Shown: positions 17,322 to 26,748, numbered from the stretch's first letter. The stretch: DNA of 64,000 bases from Haloarcula sebkhae (GCF_014647415.1 NZ_BMPD01000009.1:1-64000), one strand, 5' to 3'. Numbers and translations are program-made. The notes: a model not told the origin generated them from the sequence alone.

Positions 17322-18136
17322 GCGGCAACGAAAAAGAAGGTCTCGACGCGTCCGATTCCGACTTCGACCCGTCCGACGAGGACGACGAAGCGGTCGACGC
17401 GGAGACCGAAACGGAAGCCGAACAGCCCGCCGACGACGCCGAAGAGGCGACAGAGGCCGAACCAACCGACGACACGGACGCCGATGAAGCGGCCGACGCC
17501 GACGAGGCCGCCGGCCCACAGTTGGACGAGGACGTCATGCCCGACGAGCAGTCGGAAGCCGACCTCCTCATCCCTGTTGAGGACTACCTCGGTGCCGGTG
17601 TCCACATCGGGACCCAGCAGAAGACCCAGGACATGGAGCGGTTCATCCACCGCGTCCGGACCGACGGGCTCTACGTGCTGGACGTTTCGATGACCGACGA
17701 GCGCATCCGCACCGCCGCGGACTTCCTCGCCAACTACGAGCCGGAGCAGATTCTGGCCGCGTCGTCGCGCCAGTACGGCCGGTTCCCGGCCGAGAAGTTC
17801 GCCGAAGCGATCGGCGCGCGCGTCCGCACCGGCCGGTTCATCCCCGGCACGCTGACCAACCCCGACTACGACGGCTACATCGAGCCTGACATCGTGGTCG
17901 TCACCGACCCGATCGGTGACGCCCAGGCTGTCAAGGAGGCCATCACGGTCGGCATCCCGGTCATCGCGATGTGTGACTCCAACAACACCACGTCGAACGT
18001 CGATCTGGTGGTCCCGACGAACAACAAGGGGCGCAAAGCGCTGTCGGTCGTCTACTGGCTGCTGGCCAACGAGACGCTCGACCGCCGCGGTGCCGAGCCG
18101 ACGTACGGACTCGACGACTTCGAGTCCGACCTCTAA
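17318..18136 (+). CDS. rps2: Ribosomal protein S2 with long acidic N-terminal extension
   Basis: A 272-residue small-subunit protein. The S2 fold starts near residue 80 ([20 protein letters not shown]) and continues with [61 protein letters not shown] and [17 protein letters not shown]. The first 75 or so residues are almost only Asp, Glu, Ala and Thr, an extension typical of haloarchaea. Last gene of the operon. Confidence 0.97.
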   Translation: MSGNEKEGLDASDSDFDPSDEDDEAVDAETETEAEQPADDAEEATEAEPTDDTDADEAADADEAAGPQLDEDVMPDEQSEADLLIPVEDYLGAGVHIGTQQKTQDMERFIHRVRTDGLYVLDVSMTDERIRTAADFLANYEPEQILAASSRQYGRFPAEKFAEAIGARVRTGRFIPGTLTNPDYDGYIEPDIVVVTDPIGDAQAVKEAITVGIPVIAMCDSNNTTSNVDLVVPTNNKGRKALSVVYWLLANETLDRRGAEPTYGLDDFESDL

Positions 18137-18148
18137 CGTCGCTGAACT

Positions 18149-18160
18149 GTTTCGTTTTCT
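18149..18160 (+). terminator. T-rich terminator after rps2
   Basis: A pyrimidine tract GTTTCGTTTTCT, 12 nt after the rps2 stop, at the end of the long ribosomal operon. Archaeal termination mainly needs such U-tracts without a hairpin. The T run is short, so this is a modest candidate. Confidence 0.4.
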
Positions 18161-18236
18161 CAATACTGGGGTGCGAGTCGCAACGCCGGAGACACCAACA
18201 CAAAACCTACCACGAGCCCCGGAGTAGCTCTGGGCA

Positions 18237-18620
18237 ATGGGAGAGGGAGACACCTTTGTCAACGCCGTTATCGGAGCTGTCGCGACTGCGCTGCTGAGTG
18301 GGTTCGTTCCGCTCGCGCCGTTGCTCGGTGGTGGCCTCGCCGGCTATCTCGAAGGCGGTAAGCGAGCCGACGGGGTTCGCGTCGGGTTCCTGTCCGGCGT
18401 CATCGGACTGGCCATCTCGCTGGTCTTCTTCGTAGTCGTATTCGTCTTTCTGGCCGCGTTGCTGGCGTTCGTTCCCGATGCTCTGGGCGTGTTCGGCGCG
18501 ATGGGGCTGTTCGTACTCGTTCTGGGAACACTTACGACGGCCGCGTACTTCCTTGGTCTGAGCGCCCTCGGCGGCTGGCTGGGTAACTACGTCAAGTACG
18601 ACACGACCATCGGCGACTGA
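18237..18620 (+). CDS. DUF5518-type membrane protein (first of a pair)
   Basis: A 127-residue haloarchaeal membrane protein with four hydrophobic segments. Features are FVNAVIGAVATALLSGFVPLAPLLGGGLAGYLEGG and a conserved C-terminal SALGGWLGNYVKYD. The N-terminal half has the Gly-rich pattern of DUF5518, often with a GGxxAGY turn. A second, related gene follows 58 nt downstream. Function unknown. Confidence 0.78.
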   Translation: MGEGDTFVNAVIGAVATALLSGFVPLAPLLGGGLAGYLEGGKRADGVRVGFLSGVIGLAISLVFFVVVFVFLAALLAFVPDALGVFGAMGLFVLVLGTLTTAAYFLGLSALGGWLGNYVKYDTTIGD

Positions 18621-18678
18621 CTGGCCAGTTGCGCTGTCGGTAACTACATCACTGCGGCCGCCACTACTGCGAACGCAT

Positions 18679-19059
18679 ATGCGCGAGTCGGTGACAAACG
18701 CCGGTATTGGGGCACTGGTGACGGTTGCACTGTCGTTTATCCCCTTTTCATCCGTGGCTGGCGGTGCTGTGGCCGCGGCGAACAACGGCGGCGGCTACTG
18801 GACAGGGCTCTGGCTGGGAACGCTGGCCGGCGTCTGCGCGATGGTCCCCCTGCTTGCGCTCTTCATTCCGGCGCTGTACATCGCCGGCCTCCTCGGGTTC
18901 GGGATTCCGCCCGGAGCACCCGGATACGACCTGTTTCTGGCGCTTGTGTTCGCGTTCTTTCTGCTGTACACTGTCGGTCTCAGTGCCCTCGGTGGTCTCG
19001 GCGGCGTCTGGGTAAGGGGACACACCGACTGGCAACTAGACGCCGATCGCTGGCTCTAA
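18679..19059 (+). CDS. DUF5518-like membrane protein (second of a pair)
   Basis: A 126-residue paralogue of the preceding gene, with the same layout: SVTNAGIGALVTVALSFIPFSSVAGGAVAAANNGGGYWTG at the start, two central hydrophobic segments, and VGLSALGGLGGVWVRG matching the SALGGWLG motif of its neighbour. This suggests a tandem duplication. A conserved acidic Asp follows the last helix. Function unknown. Confidence 0.72.
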   Translation: MRESVTNAGIGALVTVALSFIPFSSVAGGAVAAANNGGGYWTGLWLGTLAGVCAMVPLLALFIPALYIAGLLGFGIPPGAPGYDLFLALVFAFFLLYTVGLSALGGLGGVWVRGHTDWQLDADRWL

Positions 19060-19129
19060 ACGTGCCTGAACCGCTCTCTTCCCGACATTTGGCATACCAT
19101 TCAAGCGTGTCCGACACTAACGGTAGTCG

Positions 19130-20467
19130 ATGTCAAAGACGCCGCCCGGACCGAAGGGCGAACCGTTGTTCGGCAGTAGTCGCACGTACGCTCGGGACCC
19201 GTTCCGGTTCATCTCGGCGCTGGAGCGGGCCTACGGCGACGTGGCCCGATTCGACATGGGGCCGATGGATACGGTCATGCTCTGTGACCCGACAGCAATC
19301 GAGCGCGTGCTGGTTTCGGAGGCAGACCGGTTCCGCAAACCCGACTTTCAGGGAGATGCGCTCGGGGATCTGCTGGGTGACGGACTGCTGTTGAGCGAAG
19401 GCGAGACGTGGGAGCAGCAGCGAAAGCTCGCCAACCCCGCGTTCTCGATGGCACGACTGTCGGGGATGGCCGACCGCATCACCGACCACGCGGAGGACCG
19501 TATCGCCGACTGGTCACACGGTGATGTCATCGACGCCGAGCAGTCGATGACCCGGGTCACGCTAGACGTGATTCTGGACCTGATGATGGGCGTTGAACTC
19601 TCCGAGCAGCGAGTCCAGACCATTGAGGAGCAACTGCTGCCGCTGGGTCAACGGTTCGAACCGGACCCCATCCGGTTCGCCATGCCAGAGTGGATGCCAA
19701 TGCCCGACGACGCCGAGTTCAACCGCGCCGTGCGGACACTGGACGAGGTGCTGGACGACATTATCGATGTCCGCGAGGACTCGCTCGGGACGGATGAGGA
19801 CGGTCCGATGGACTTCCTGTCGGTGCTCCTGCGTGCCCGCGACGAGGGGAACCAGTCGCCCGAGCAACTCCGCGACGAGATGATGACGATGCTGCTTGCG
19901 GGCCACGACACGACGGCACTGACGCTGACCTACACCTGGTTCCTGCTGTCGGAACATCCCGAGGTCGAACAGCGCGTCCACGAGGAACTGGACGAGGTCA
20001 TCGGCGACGACCGGCCGGGGATGGAACACGTCCGCGAACTGGACTACCTCGAATGGGTGATCCAAGAGGCGATGCGGCTCTACCCGCCCGTGTACACCAT
20101 CTTCCGGGAGCCGACCGAGGACGTGACCCTGTCCGGCTACGAGGTCGAGGCGGGAACGACGCTGATGGTCCCACAGTGGGGCGTTCACCGCTCCGAGCGG
20201 TTCTACGACGACCCCGAGACGTTCGACCCGGAGCGCTGGAAGCCCGAGCGGGCCAGCGAACGCCCGCGGTTCGCCTACTTCCCGTTCGGTGGTGGCCCGC
20301 GCCACTGCATCGGGAAGCACCTCGCCATGCTTGAAGCGCAACTCATCACCGCAACGACGGCCAGCCAGTACCGACTAGAGTTCCAGGGAGAGACACCCCT
20401 TGAGCTGTTGCCGTCGCTGACCGCCCATCCCCGGCAGAAAATGTCCATGCGCGTGCAGGAACGGTAA
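19130..20467 (+). CDS. Cytochrome P450 monooxygenase
   Basis: A 445-residue soluble haem-thiolate enzyme of the bacterial/archaeal type (no membrane anchor). It begins with TPPGPKGEPLFGSS. The I-helix oxygen-binding motif is LAGHDTTALTL, the K-helix ExxR is EAMRL, the PERF-type region is FDPERWKPERA, and the haem loop is FPFGGGPRHCIGKHLA with the axial thiolate Cys393. Haloarchaeal relatives belong near CYP174. No redox partner gene is adjacent. Substrate unknown; lipid or carotenoid oxidation is possible. Confidence 0.95.
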   Translation: MSKTPPGPKGEPLFGSSRTYARDPFRFISALERAYGDVARFDMGPMDTVMLCDPTAIERVLVSEADRFRKPDFQGDALGDLLGDGLLLSEGETWEQQRKLANPAFSMARLSGMADRITDHAEDRIADWSHGDVIDAEQSMTRVTLDVILDLMMGVELSEQRVQTIEEQLLPLGQRFEPDPIRFAMPEWMPMPDDAEFNRAVRTLDEVLDDIIDVREDSLGTDEDGPMDFLSVLLRARDEGNQSPEQLRDEMMTMLLAGHDTTALTLTYTWFLLSEHPEVEQRVHEELDEVIGDDRPGMEHVRELDYLEWVIQEAMRLYPPVYTIFREPTEDVTLSGYEVEAGTTLMVPQWGVHRSERFYDDPETFDPERWKPERASERPRFAYFPFGGGPRHCIGKHLAMLEAQLITATTASQYRLEFQGETPLELLPSLTAHPRQKMSMRVQER

Positions 20468-20841
20468 CACGCACGCCGACACGACCGCTCCGGCGTCGTT
20501 GCCGGTTGCTACAGAGTAGGTTCGGCGTGCCAGTTGATTTGGTCACCAGCTATTTACTGCAGAGTCCCGTGTAAGCGTGCAAGAACAGCGGCCCTGCACG
20601 TCGCACCGGTGACCGATTTCAGCCTCGGTCACTACGGGAAGACCACGACCGCAACTAATTACCTACCCATCATGACACTGCTGCAGACCATCTCTGGCGA
20701 CAATCGTCACACGCTGTTTGCAGTCGTCCTGCGCCCGGCCCTGTCTATAGACCGTTCACAGAGCTACATCGCTCCGGTAATCCTTGGTCAGTGGAGTGAC
20801 AGCTATCCCGGCGCAACCACCGGACTTGAACGGGATTCCGA
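20468..20841 (+). other. 374-nt interval before the LOV kinase gene
   Basis: No secure gene. It contains an 8-bp inverted repeat, GTGACCGA (20609-20616) and TCGGTCAC (20625-20632), with an 8-nt loop, and a possible TATA element (CTATAG near 20744-20749). A 57-residue reading frame (ATG 20672 to the stop at 20845) ends in an ATGA overlap with the kinase start. Its composition is not typical of haloarchaeal proteins, so I do not call it. Confidence 0.4.
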
Positions 20842-23022
20842 ATGACGCCTGAAACCGCTGGCGTCGGGGACGCCAGGGTCAAGGTCCTCTACGTTGGCAC
20901 CGATTCGGACGACACCGTGACGCTGTCGACGGCTCTCGAACGCGAGTGCGACAGTCTCACGGTCGAAACGGTGCGTACTGCTACCGAAGCTGTGGCGAGG
21001 TTGGCTGACGATACCGTAGACTGCCTCGTCTCCGACTACGACCTGCCCGAACGGAACGGCATCGAGCTTCTGGAAACGGTCCGCGACGAGTACCCGGCCC
21101 TGCCGTTTATCATTTACACCGCACAGGGGAGCGAGGCAGTCGCCAGCGAGGCAATTTCGGCCGGTGTCACGGACTACCTCAGGAAAGAGCCGGGTGCTGA
21201 ACAGTATGCCGGGCTGGTGAACCGAATCAGAGACGCCGTCGACCACTCCCGCTCACAGCAGGCGGTCAGCGAGCGGAACCGAGCGCTCCAGAGCTACGAG
21301 CGGATGGTCAACTCCATGCAGGAGGCAGCCTGTATTTACGATGCCGAAGACCGGTTCGAAATCGTCAACGAGACCATCGCAGAGTGGTACGACACGACGC
21401 GCAATGAGCTCGAAGGACAGACCAGTAGACTCGTTCCGCGTATTCGAGCCGAGGGTGAGACAGACTGGTATCAGGAACTGCTCGACGGAACGCGGGAGAA
21501 ACTTAGCGGCGAAATCGAAACGGAGTTCCCCGGCCACGGACACGCGGTGGTCGCGTACCAACTAACGCCGCTGGTCGTCGATGGTACTATCGACGGCATC
21601 GTCGGCGTAGCTCGTGATGTTACCGAGCAAAAAGAGCGCGAACAGGAGCTACTCCGGAACAAACGCGCGATAGACGAGGCCCCGGTCGGCGTCACCATCA
21701 CTGACCCCAACCGGCTGGACAATCCGCTGATCTACGCTAACGACCACTACCGAGAGCTGACTGGCTACTCGCTCCCGGAGCTGCTCGGGAAGAACTGCCG
21801 AATACTCCAGGGCGAGAACACCGACCCGGAGCCTGTCGACGCACTACGGGACGCTATCGACGCAGGGGAGCAGGTGTCGGTCGAACTCCGGAACTATCGA
21901 AAGGACGGGACGGAATTCTGGAATCGGGTTCGGGTCGCGCCGGTTCGCGACGACGACGGCACAGTCGTCAACTACGTCGGGTTCCAGCAGGATATCACTG
22001 AGCGGAAACGTCGTGAGAAACGGTTAGAGGAAACGTCGTCGCGGCTCGAAGCCCTCTTCGAGAACTCGCCCGACATGATCGACGTGTTAGACGCCGACGG
22101 CACGATTTGCGACGTGAACCGGCGGTTCTGCGCGGAACTGGGGTACGACGAAAGCGAGGTACTTGGACGGCCGATCTGGGAATTCGACCAGACGTTCGAC
22201 GCCGAGGACGTGCAGACCCAGCTTTCCGGGTTCAGTATCGACGAGCGCTGCAAGTTCGAAGGCCTGTACGAACGCCGCGACGGGTCGACGATGCCGGTCG
22301 AAGTACATCTGCTCCGACTTGCCCTCGACGGCGAGGGCCGGTTCCTGGCGATCAGCCGTGATATCACGGAGCGCAAGGAACGCGAGCAGGAACTCGAACA
22401 GCAAAACGAACAGCTCGAACAGTTCGCAAGCGTCGTCAGCCACGACCTGCGGAACCCGCTGACCGTCGCGCGCGGACAGCTCGAACTACTGCGTGAGGAG
22501 TCCGATAGCGAGCATATCGACGCAATCGACAGCGCACACCAGCGCATGGATACGCTCATCGACGACCTGCTCACGCTCGCACGCGACGGCGCGTCACCTG
22601 CGTCGCCCGTCGTGGTCGACCTCGAACCGTTCGTCCAGACGTGCTGGCAAAACGTCGATACGAGAGCCGCGACGCTTCATACTGACATAGACCGGTCCAT
22701 CCGCGCCGACGAGAGCCGCCTCCGACAACTGTTCGAGAATCTCGTCCGCAACGCGATCGAACACGGCGGTGACGATGTGACCGTGACCGTGGGCGAACTG
22801 CCCGACGGCTTCTACGTCGCGGACGACGGTCACGGCATCCCTGTGGCCGACCACGGAGACGTGTTTGACGCCGGCTACTCGACAGCAGCCGAGGGGACGG
22901 GCTTCGGCCTGAGCATCGTGAAACAGGTCGCTGACGCCCACGGCTGGACGGTCCGGGTAGTCAGTGGGACCGACGGCGGCGCACGGTTCGAATTTACCGA
23001 CGTTGACACTGTGTCTGAATAG
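20842..23022 (+). CDS. Receiver-PAS-LOV-PAS histidine kinase (likely blue-light sensor)
   Basis: A 726-residue cytoplasmic multidomain kinase with no membrane helix. Order: receiver domain (about 14-130, phosphoacceptor Asp65 in SDYDLPERNG), PAS (about 150-265), a second PAS (about 270-393) with the LOV signature GKNCRILQG and Cys319, a third PAS (about 395-515), then HisKA with His534 (SHDLRNPL) and a HATPase (NLVRNAIEHG, DDGHGIP, GTGFGLSIVKQV). The LOV domain also keeps NYRKDGTEFWN and VGFQQDITERK, which contact FMN. Flavin-cysteine photochemistry is expected from the motif but not shown. The mevalonate kinase gene follows 68 nt later. Confidence 0.92.
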   Translation: MTPETAGVGDARVKVLYVGTDSDDTVTLSTALERECDSLTVETVRTATEAVARLADDTVDCLVSDYDLPERNGIELLETVRDEYPALPFIIYTAQGSEAVASEAISAGVTDYLRKEPGAEQYAGLVNRIRDAVDHSRSQQAVSERNRALQSYERMVNSMQEAACIYDAEDRFEIVNETIAEWYDTTRNELEGQTSRLVPRIRAEGETDWYQELLDGTREKLSGEIETEFPGHGHAVVAYQLTPLVVDGTIDGIVGVARDVTEQKEREQELLRNKRAIDEAPVGVTITDPNRLDNPLIYANDHYRELTGYSLPELLGKNCRILQGENTDPEPVDALRDAIDAGEQVSVELRNYRKDGTEFWNRVRVAPVRDDDGTVVNYVGFQQDITERKRREKRLEETSSRLEALFENSPDMIDVLDADGTICDVNRRFCAELGYDESEVLGRPIWEFDQTFDAEDVQTQLSGFSIDERCKFEGLYERRDGSTMPVEVHLLRLALDGEGRFLAISRDITERKEREQELEQQNEQLEQFASVVSHDLRNPLTVARGQLELLREESDSEHIDAIDSAHQRMDTLIDDLLTLARDGASPASPVVVDLEPFVQTCWQNVDTRAATLHTDIDRSIRADESRLRQLFENLVRNAIEHGGDDVTVTVGELPDGFYVADDGHGIPVADHGDVFDAGYSTAAEGTGFGLSIVKQVADAHGWTVRVVSGTDGGARFEFTDVDTVSE

Positions 23023-23089
23023 GGCTCCGACAGTCGTCCCGACTGTCGACTCCGAAAACGCCTAACGCCCTGGGTGCACACGGGCGGAT

Positions 23090-24073
23090 ATGGTCACGTC
23101 GAGCGCTCCCGGGAAGGTGTACCTGTTCGGGGAGCACGCGGTCGTCTACGGCGAGCCGGCGGTACCCTGCGCCATCGAGCGGCGGGTGCACGTGACGGCA
23201 ACCGAGATCGACGAGGGATTGCGTATCCACGCAAATGACTTGCAACTGGATGGCTTTACCGTCGAGTACTCCGGTGACGGGGAAAGCCATCCGGACGTGG
23301 ATGTCGCCGAATCGCTCGTCGAGGCCGGGATGGGATACGTCAACGAGGCGGTATCACAGGCCCGTGACGCGGCTGATGCGCCCGAAGCGGGCTTCGAGAT
23401 ATCTGTCGAGGGCGACATCCCGCTCGGAGCGGGGCTGGGCTCGTCGGCCGCGCTCGTCGTCGCGGCAATAGACGCGGCGACGAGAGAACTCGGTGTCGAA
23501 CTGTCGGCGAGCGAGATCGCCGACCGCGCCTATCAGGTCGAACACGCGGTTCAGGACGGGCAGGCCTCGCGCGCAGATACGTTCTGCTCGGCGATGGGCG
23601 GGGCAGTTCGTGTGGAGGGCGACGACTGTCGGCGTCTGGACGGCATCGACACCCTGCCCTTCGTCATCGGCTACGACGGCGGAGCCGGCGATACCGGGGC
23701 ACTGGTCGCTGGCGTCCGGGACCTGCGCGGGAAGTACGATTTCGCCGCCGACACCGTCACGGCAATCGGCGACATCGTCCGTGAGGGGGAGTCAGTGCTT
23801 GGAACGGGCGACTACGAACGGCTCGGGGAGCTGATGGATTTCAACCACGGACTGCTTTCGGCACTGGGCGTCTCCTCGCGGTCGCTGGACTCGATGGTGT
23901 GGGCGGCCCGCGACGCCGACGCCCACGGCGCGAAACTCACCGGGGCCGGCGGTGGCGGCTGTATCGTCGCGCTGGACGAGACGGATGACGCACTCACGGC
24001 GCTGAAGTACACGCCGGGGTGTGAGGACGTCTTCCGGGCCGAACTGGACACCGACGGAGTCCGGCAGGAATGA
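23090..24073 (+). CDS. mvk: Mevalonate kinase
   Basis: A 327-residue GHMP-family kinase that phosphorylates mevalonate on the path to archaeal membrane lipids and carotenoids. It starts SAPGKVYLFGEHAVVYGEPA; the ATP loop is PLGAGLGSSAALVVA (about residues 113-127) and the third GHMP motif is KLTGAGGGGCIVAL. The acidic pair in the active site (SRADTFCSAMGG) fits MVK. It overlaps the next gene, isopentenyl phosphate kinase, by 4 nt. Confidence 0.96.
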   Translation: MVTSSAPGKVYLFGEHAVVYGEPAVPCAIERRVHVTATEIDEGLRIHANDLQLDGFTVEYSGDGESHPDVDVAESLVEAGMGYVNEAVSQARDAADAPEAGFEISVEGDIPLGAGLGSSAALVVAAIDAATRELGVELSASEIADRAYQVEHAVQDGQASRADTFCSAMGGAVRVEGDDCRRLDGIDTLPFVIGYDGGAGDTGALVAGVRDLRGKYDFAADTVTAIGDIVREGESVLGTGDYERLGELMDFNHGLLSALGVSSRSLDSMVWAARDADAHGAKLTGAGGGGCIVALDETDDALTALKYTPGCEDVFRAELDTDGVRQE

Positions 24074-24822
24074 CGGTCGTGCTTAAACTCGGCGGGAGCG
24101 TCATCACAGAGAAAGACGAACCTGAGACGGTCGATCGAACTGCGCTGTCGGCCGCCGTGTCAGCCATCGCCGACTCGGCAGTCGGCGAGGATATCGTCGT
24201 CGTCCACGGCGGCGGGAGCTTCGGCCACCACCACGCCGCCGAATATGGCGTTAGCACGACCGAGGGGACTCACGATGTCGACGGCGTGCAGGCCATCCAC
24301 GGCGCGATGTGCCGGCTCAACGCCGCCGTCGTAGATGCGCTCTCCGAGGCAGGTGTTCCGGCCGTTCCGGTCCATCCGTTCTCGGCGGGCGTACGCGACG
24401 CCGACGGCGACCTCTCGTTGCCGACAGCGCAGGTCACGACGCTGCTGTCGGAGGGGTTCGTCCCGGTCCTCCACGGCGACCTCGTTGCACACGCCGGCGC
24501 GGGCGCGACGGTTCTGAGCGGCGACGAACTGGTCGTCGAACTCGCGCCCGCCGTCGACGCGGACCGGGTCGGTGTCTGCTCGACTGTTCCCGGCGTCCTC
24601 GACGAGGCCGGGACCGTCGTTAACCGTATCGCGGCGTTCGAGGCCGTAGAATCGGCACTGGGTGGGAGCGACGCGACGGACGTGTCGGGTGGGATGGCCG
24701 GTAAGGTCCGTGCGCTGCTCGCACTCTCGGCCCCGGCACTCGTGTTCGGTCCTGACGCACTTCCCGCCTTTCTCGCCGGTGAGAATCCGGGGACGACTAT
24801 CGCTGGTGATGTCGACTTGTGA
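24070..24822 (+). CDS. ipk: Isopentenyl phosphate kinase
   Basis: A 250-residue amino-acid-kinase-fold enzyme that phosphorylates isopentenyl phosphate to the diphosphate in archaeal mevalonate pathways. It begins VVLKLGGSVITEKDEPET; the key active-site His lies in VVHGGGSFGHHHAAEYGV, and the Gly-rich region near the end is VSGGMAGKVRALL. Translationally coupled to mevalonate kinase (ATGA overlap), as in many archaea. Confidence 0.96.
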   Translation: MTVVLKLGGSVITEKDEPETVDRTALSAAVSAIADSAVGEDIVVVHGGGSFGHHHAAEYGVSTTEGTHDVDGVQAIHGAMCRLNAAVVDALSEAGVPAVPVHPFSAGVRDADGDLSLPTAQVTTLLSEGFVPVLHGDLVAHAGAGATVLSGDELVVELAPAVDADRVGVCSTVPGVLDEAGTVVNRIAAFEAVESALGGSDATDVSGGMAGKVRALLALSAPALVFGPDALPAFLAGENPGTTIAGDVDL

Positions 24823-24937
24823 GACTGCTACTGCTGTCGGCGACTGGTCAGTCCCGGTGCGTGATGTCGTCGATATCGAGCCAACACTGGCTGACGAAGC
24901 GGTAAATCTGCTCGGTCTCGACAGACTAGTAAATTAA
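24809..24937 (+). CDS. Possible 42-residue small protein overlapping the ipk end
   Basis: A reading frame from ATG 24809 in another frame, overlapping the last 14 nt of ipk and reading through the otherwise non-coding gap. The predicted C-terminal part (DIEPTLADEAVNLLGLDRLVN) is acidic and amphipathic, like real haloarchaeal proteins and unlike random DNA. No Shine-Dalgarno site is obvious. It could also be a chance frame; no homologue is recognised. Confidence 0.3.
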   Translation: MSTCETATAVGDWSVPVRDVVDIEPTLADEAVNLLGLDRLVN

Positions 24938-24993
24938 ATATCACTTCATCAACTGTCGTAACATATTTGTCCTCTGTTATCAATTATGCGACT

Positions 24994-26484
24994 ATGTCTG
25001 CAGTAGGTCTGACCGACGTCTATCGATACGGAACGAGGTTCCTCGGGATATTGCTTGTCGTCGCCGGCGTCGGTGGCGGCCTCATCGCTGCAGGGTACGT
25101 GTTGATACAGAACGGCTCGCTCGGCTCGCTCTCTGGGAACGCGGGCTATCGTGCGGTACTTGGCATCGTCGTCGGGGCGCTCGGTGGACTCCTGTTGCTC
25201 TCCGGCGTGCTCGGCTTGACCCACAAGCTCATCGCCGACGCAACGATGGCGGGAACGCTCGCGGCACAGACAGCACGGCGTGATGCGAGCGATGTGGCAG
25301 CCGCCAGTTCCTCGGCAAGCGACCAGCCAGCAACTGAATCAACCGATGACAGTGTTGCACCCGCTACCGAACCGGCTTCGGAGCCCGACGAGCCGACGCC
25401 AGAGCCGGCTGGGCCTGAGCCGGCGGTTTCTCAGGATACCGAGCCGGCTGCTGACCCGGCGGCTGCCGAGCCGGCGACCGACGAGCCCGAAGTGTCGGAA
25501 CCGGTTGCTGACTCCGAACCGGACACTGACGCGTCCAGAGAATCGGGAATCCACGCATCCGCACAGCAACACTCCGACCCTTCCGACGCGGCAGCGCCGT
25601 CTGCTACGTCTGACACTGCGGCGGCCGGGATTGACGACGCTGCGGTGACGGCGGCCGACGAAGATCCGCTGAAGGATGCTGACTCGGCGACGGCTGATGA
25701 GCCGGTGGCAGACGATACCTCAGTGACAGATATGGGCCCCTTGGAAGCCGACGACACGTCAGAACCACCGTCGGCCGACGAGACGATGGCCCCGGCGACA
25801 GACGAAGACGCAGTGGAGACAGCCACGGCGGCCCAGGACGAACAGACATCGGAGCAACAGCCGGCCGAAAACGTTTCCCGACCGGACCCTGAGGCGGTGG
25901 ACGATACCACTGCAGAGCCATCCCCGACGGATCTCGCTCGCGATTCGGAAGCGGTAGAACCCCAGTCCGAACCCAACGAGCAGTCGGACCGCGACCTACT
26001 TACTGAGGACACCGCCGAGGAACCGGAGCCCAGCACGGAACCACAGGAATGGACGCCGCCGGACCCTGCGGAGTTCGACACGGGGAGCGGGGAAGCCGCG
26101 GCGGCTGACGACTGGGGGGAGGACGAGCCAGCACCAGCCGACGACCGGAACACCGAACCTGAAGCCGATACCGAACCCACCGGCGTCGACCCATCCGATG
26201 CTGACGAAGCGGAACAGCACGACGCCGTGACTCGGGACACCCGACTACTCGATGACTCCGGTGAGACGGACACGTCCGGTGGCCCACGGACGACGGACGA
26301 CCTGTTCGGCGGCGCTGATGATGACCAATCCGGAGCCGAGATTGACGAAAGCATACAGGACGATGCGGAGTCCCAGGACACGGAGACGGCTGACGAGGAC
26401 TCGACGCTCGCAGACGACGGCGTCACTGGCTTCGACGTCTCCAGTGACGGCGATCCGCTCTCGGACCCCCTAGACGACGAGTAG
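24994..26484 (+). CDS. Membrane-anchored protein with a 390-residue acidic disordered tail
   Basis: A 496-residue protein. Residues about 10-75 contain two transmembrane helices (FLGILLVVAGVGGGLIAAGYV and AVLGIVVGALGGLLLLSGVLGL). Everything after residue about 95 is low complexity, rich in Glu, Asp, Pro, Ala, Ser and Thr, with repeated EPA/EPD/TDD units. Such a tail should be extended and very negatively charged. ATG 24994 is preferred over TTG 24967. It lies between ipk and RNase J on the same strand, behind an AT-rich promoter region. Function unknown. Confidence 0.75.
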   Translation: MSAVGLTDVYRYGTRFLGILLVVAGVGGGLIAAGYVLIQNGSLGSLSGNAGYRAVLGIVVGALGGLLLLSGVLGLTHKLIADATMAGTLAAQTARRDASDVAAASSSASDQPATESTDDSVAPATEPASEPDEPTPEPAGPEPAVSQDTEPAADPAAAEPATDEPEVSEPVADSEPDTDASRESGIHASAQQHSDPSDAAAPSATSDTAAAGIDDAAVTAADEDPLKDADSATADEPVADDTSVTDMGPLEADDTSEPPSADETMAPATDEDAVETATAAQDEQTSEQQPAENVSRPDPEAVDDTTAEPSPTDLARDSEAVEPQSEPNEQSDRDLLTEDTAEEPEPSTEPQEWTPPDPAEFDTGSGEAAAADDWGEDEPAPADDRNTEPEADTEPTGVDPSDADEAEQHDAVTRDTRLLDDSGETDTSGGPRTTDDLFGGADDDQSGAEIDESIQDDAESQDTETADEDSTLADDGVTGFDVSSDGDPLSDPLDDE

Positions 26485-26748
26485 CGACGAACCCACACCG
26501 TTTTAAGAAGCGCCGTTGTAGACCGACGTAACCGAGCGCACGGCCGCCCGTGGACTGCGGTTCGGCGGCCGGCAGACGGCGGATGTAAGTTGCGGGACGG
26601 AAGTCCCTCCCACTGCGGTTGCACAGGCTACGGGCGTACCCGACTGGCCTGGAGCGCCGACGCGGACGAAGTCGCCTACATTGCAGATACCGTCGTTGCC
26701 GTGCCCCACCGGATGCCCGCGGCCGGCTTTCCACTCGGAGCTACAACC

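Noticed and set aside
20534-20845. Reading frame upstream of the LOV kinase ending in an ATGA overlap
   Set aside because: The start codon is unclear, and its composition is not acidic or like a known protein. I left it as a note only.
25340-26200. Short repeats in the acidic tail as a possible CRISPR array or minisatellite
   Set aside because: The repeats are codon-level (EPA, EPD, TDD), irregular in spacing and in frame with the protein. There are no constant repeats or spacers.
25431-26624. A Ser-rich 397-residue minus-strand frame across the acidic protein
   Set aside because: It is the mirror of the Asp/Glu/Ala/Pro codons of the real gene.
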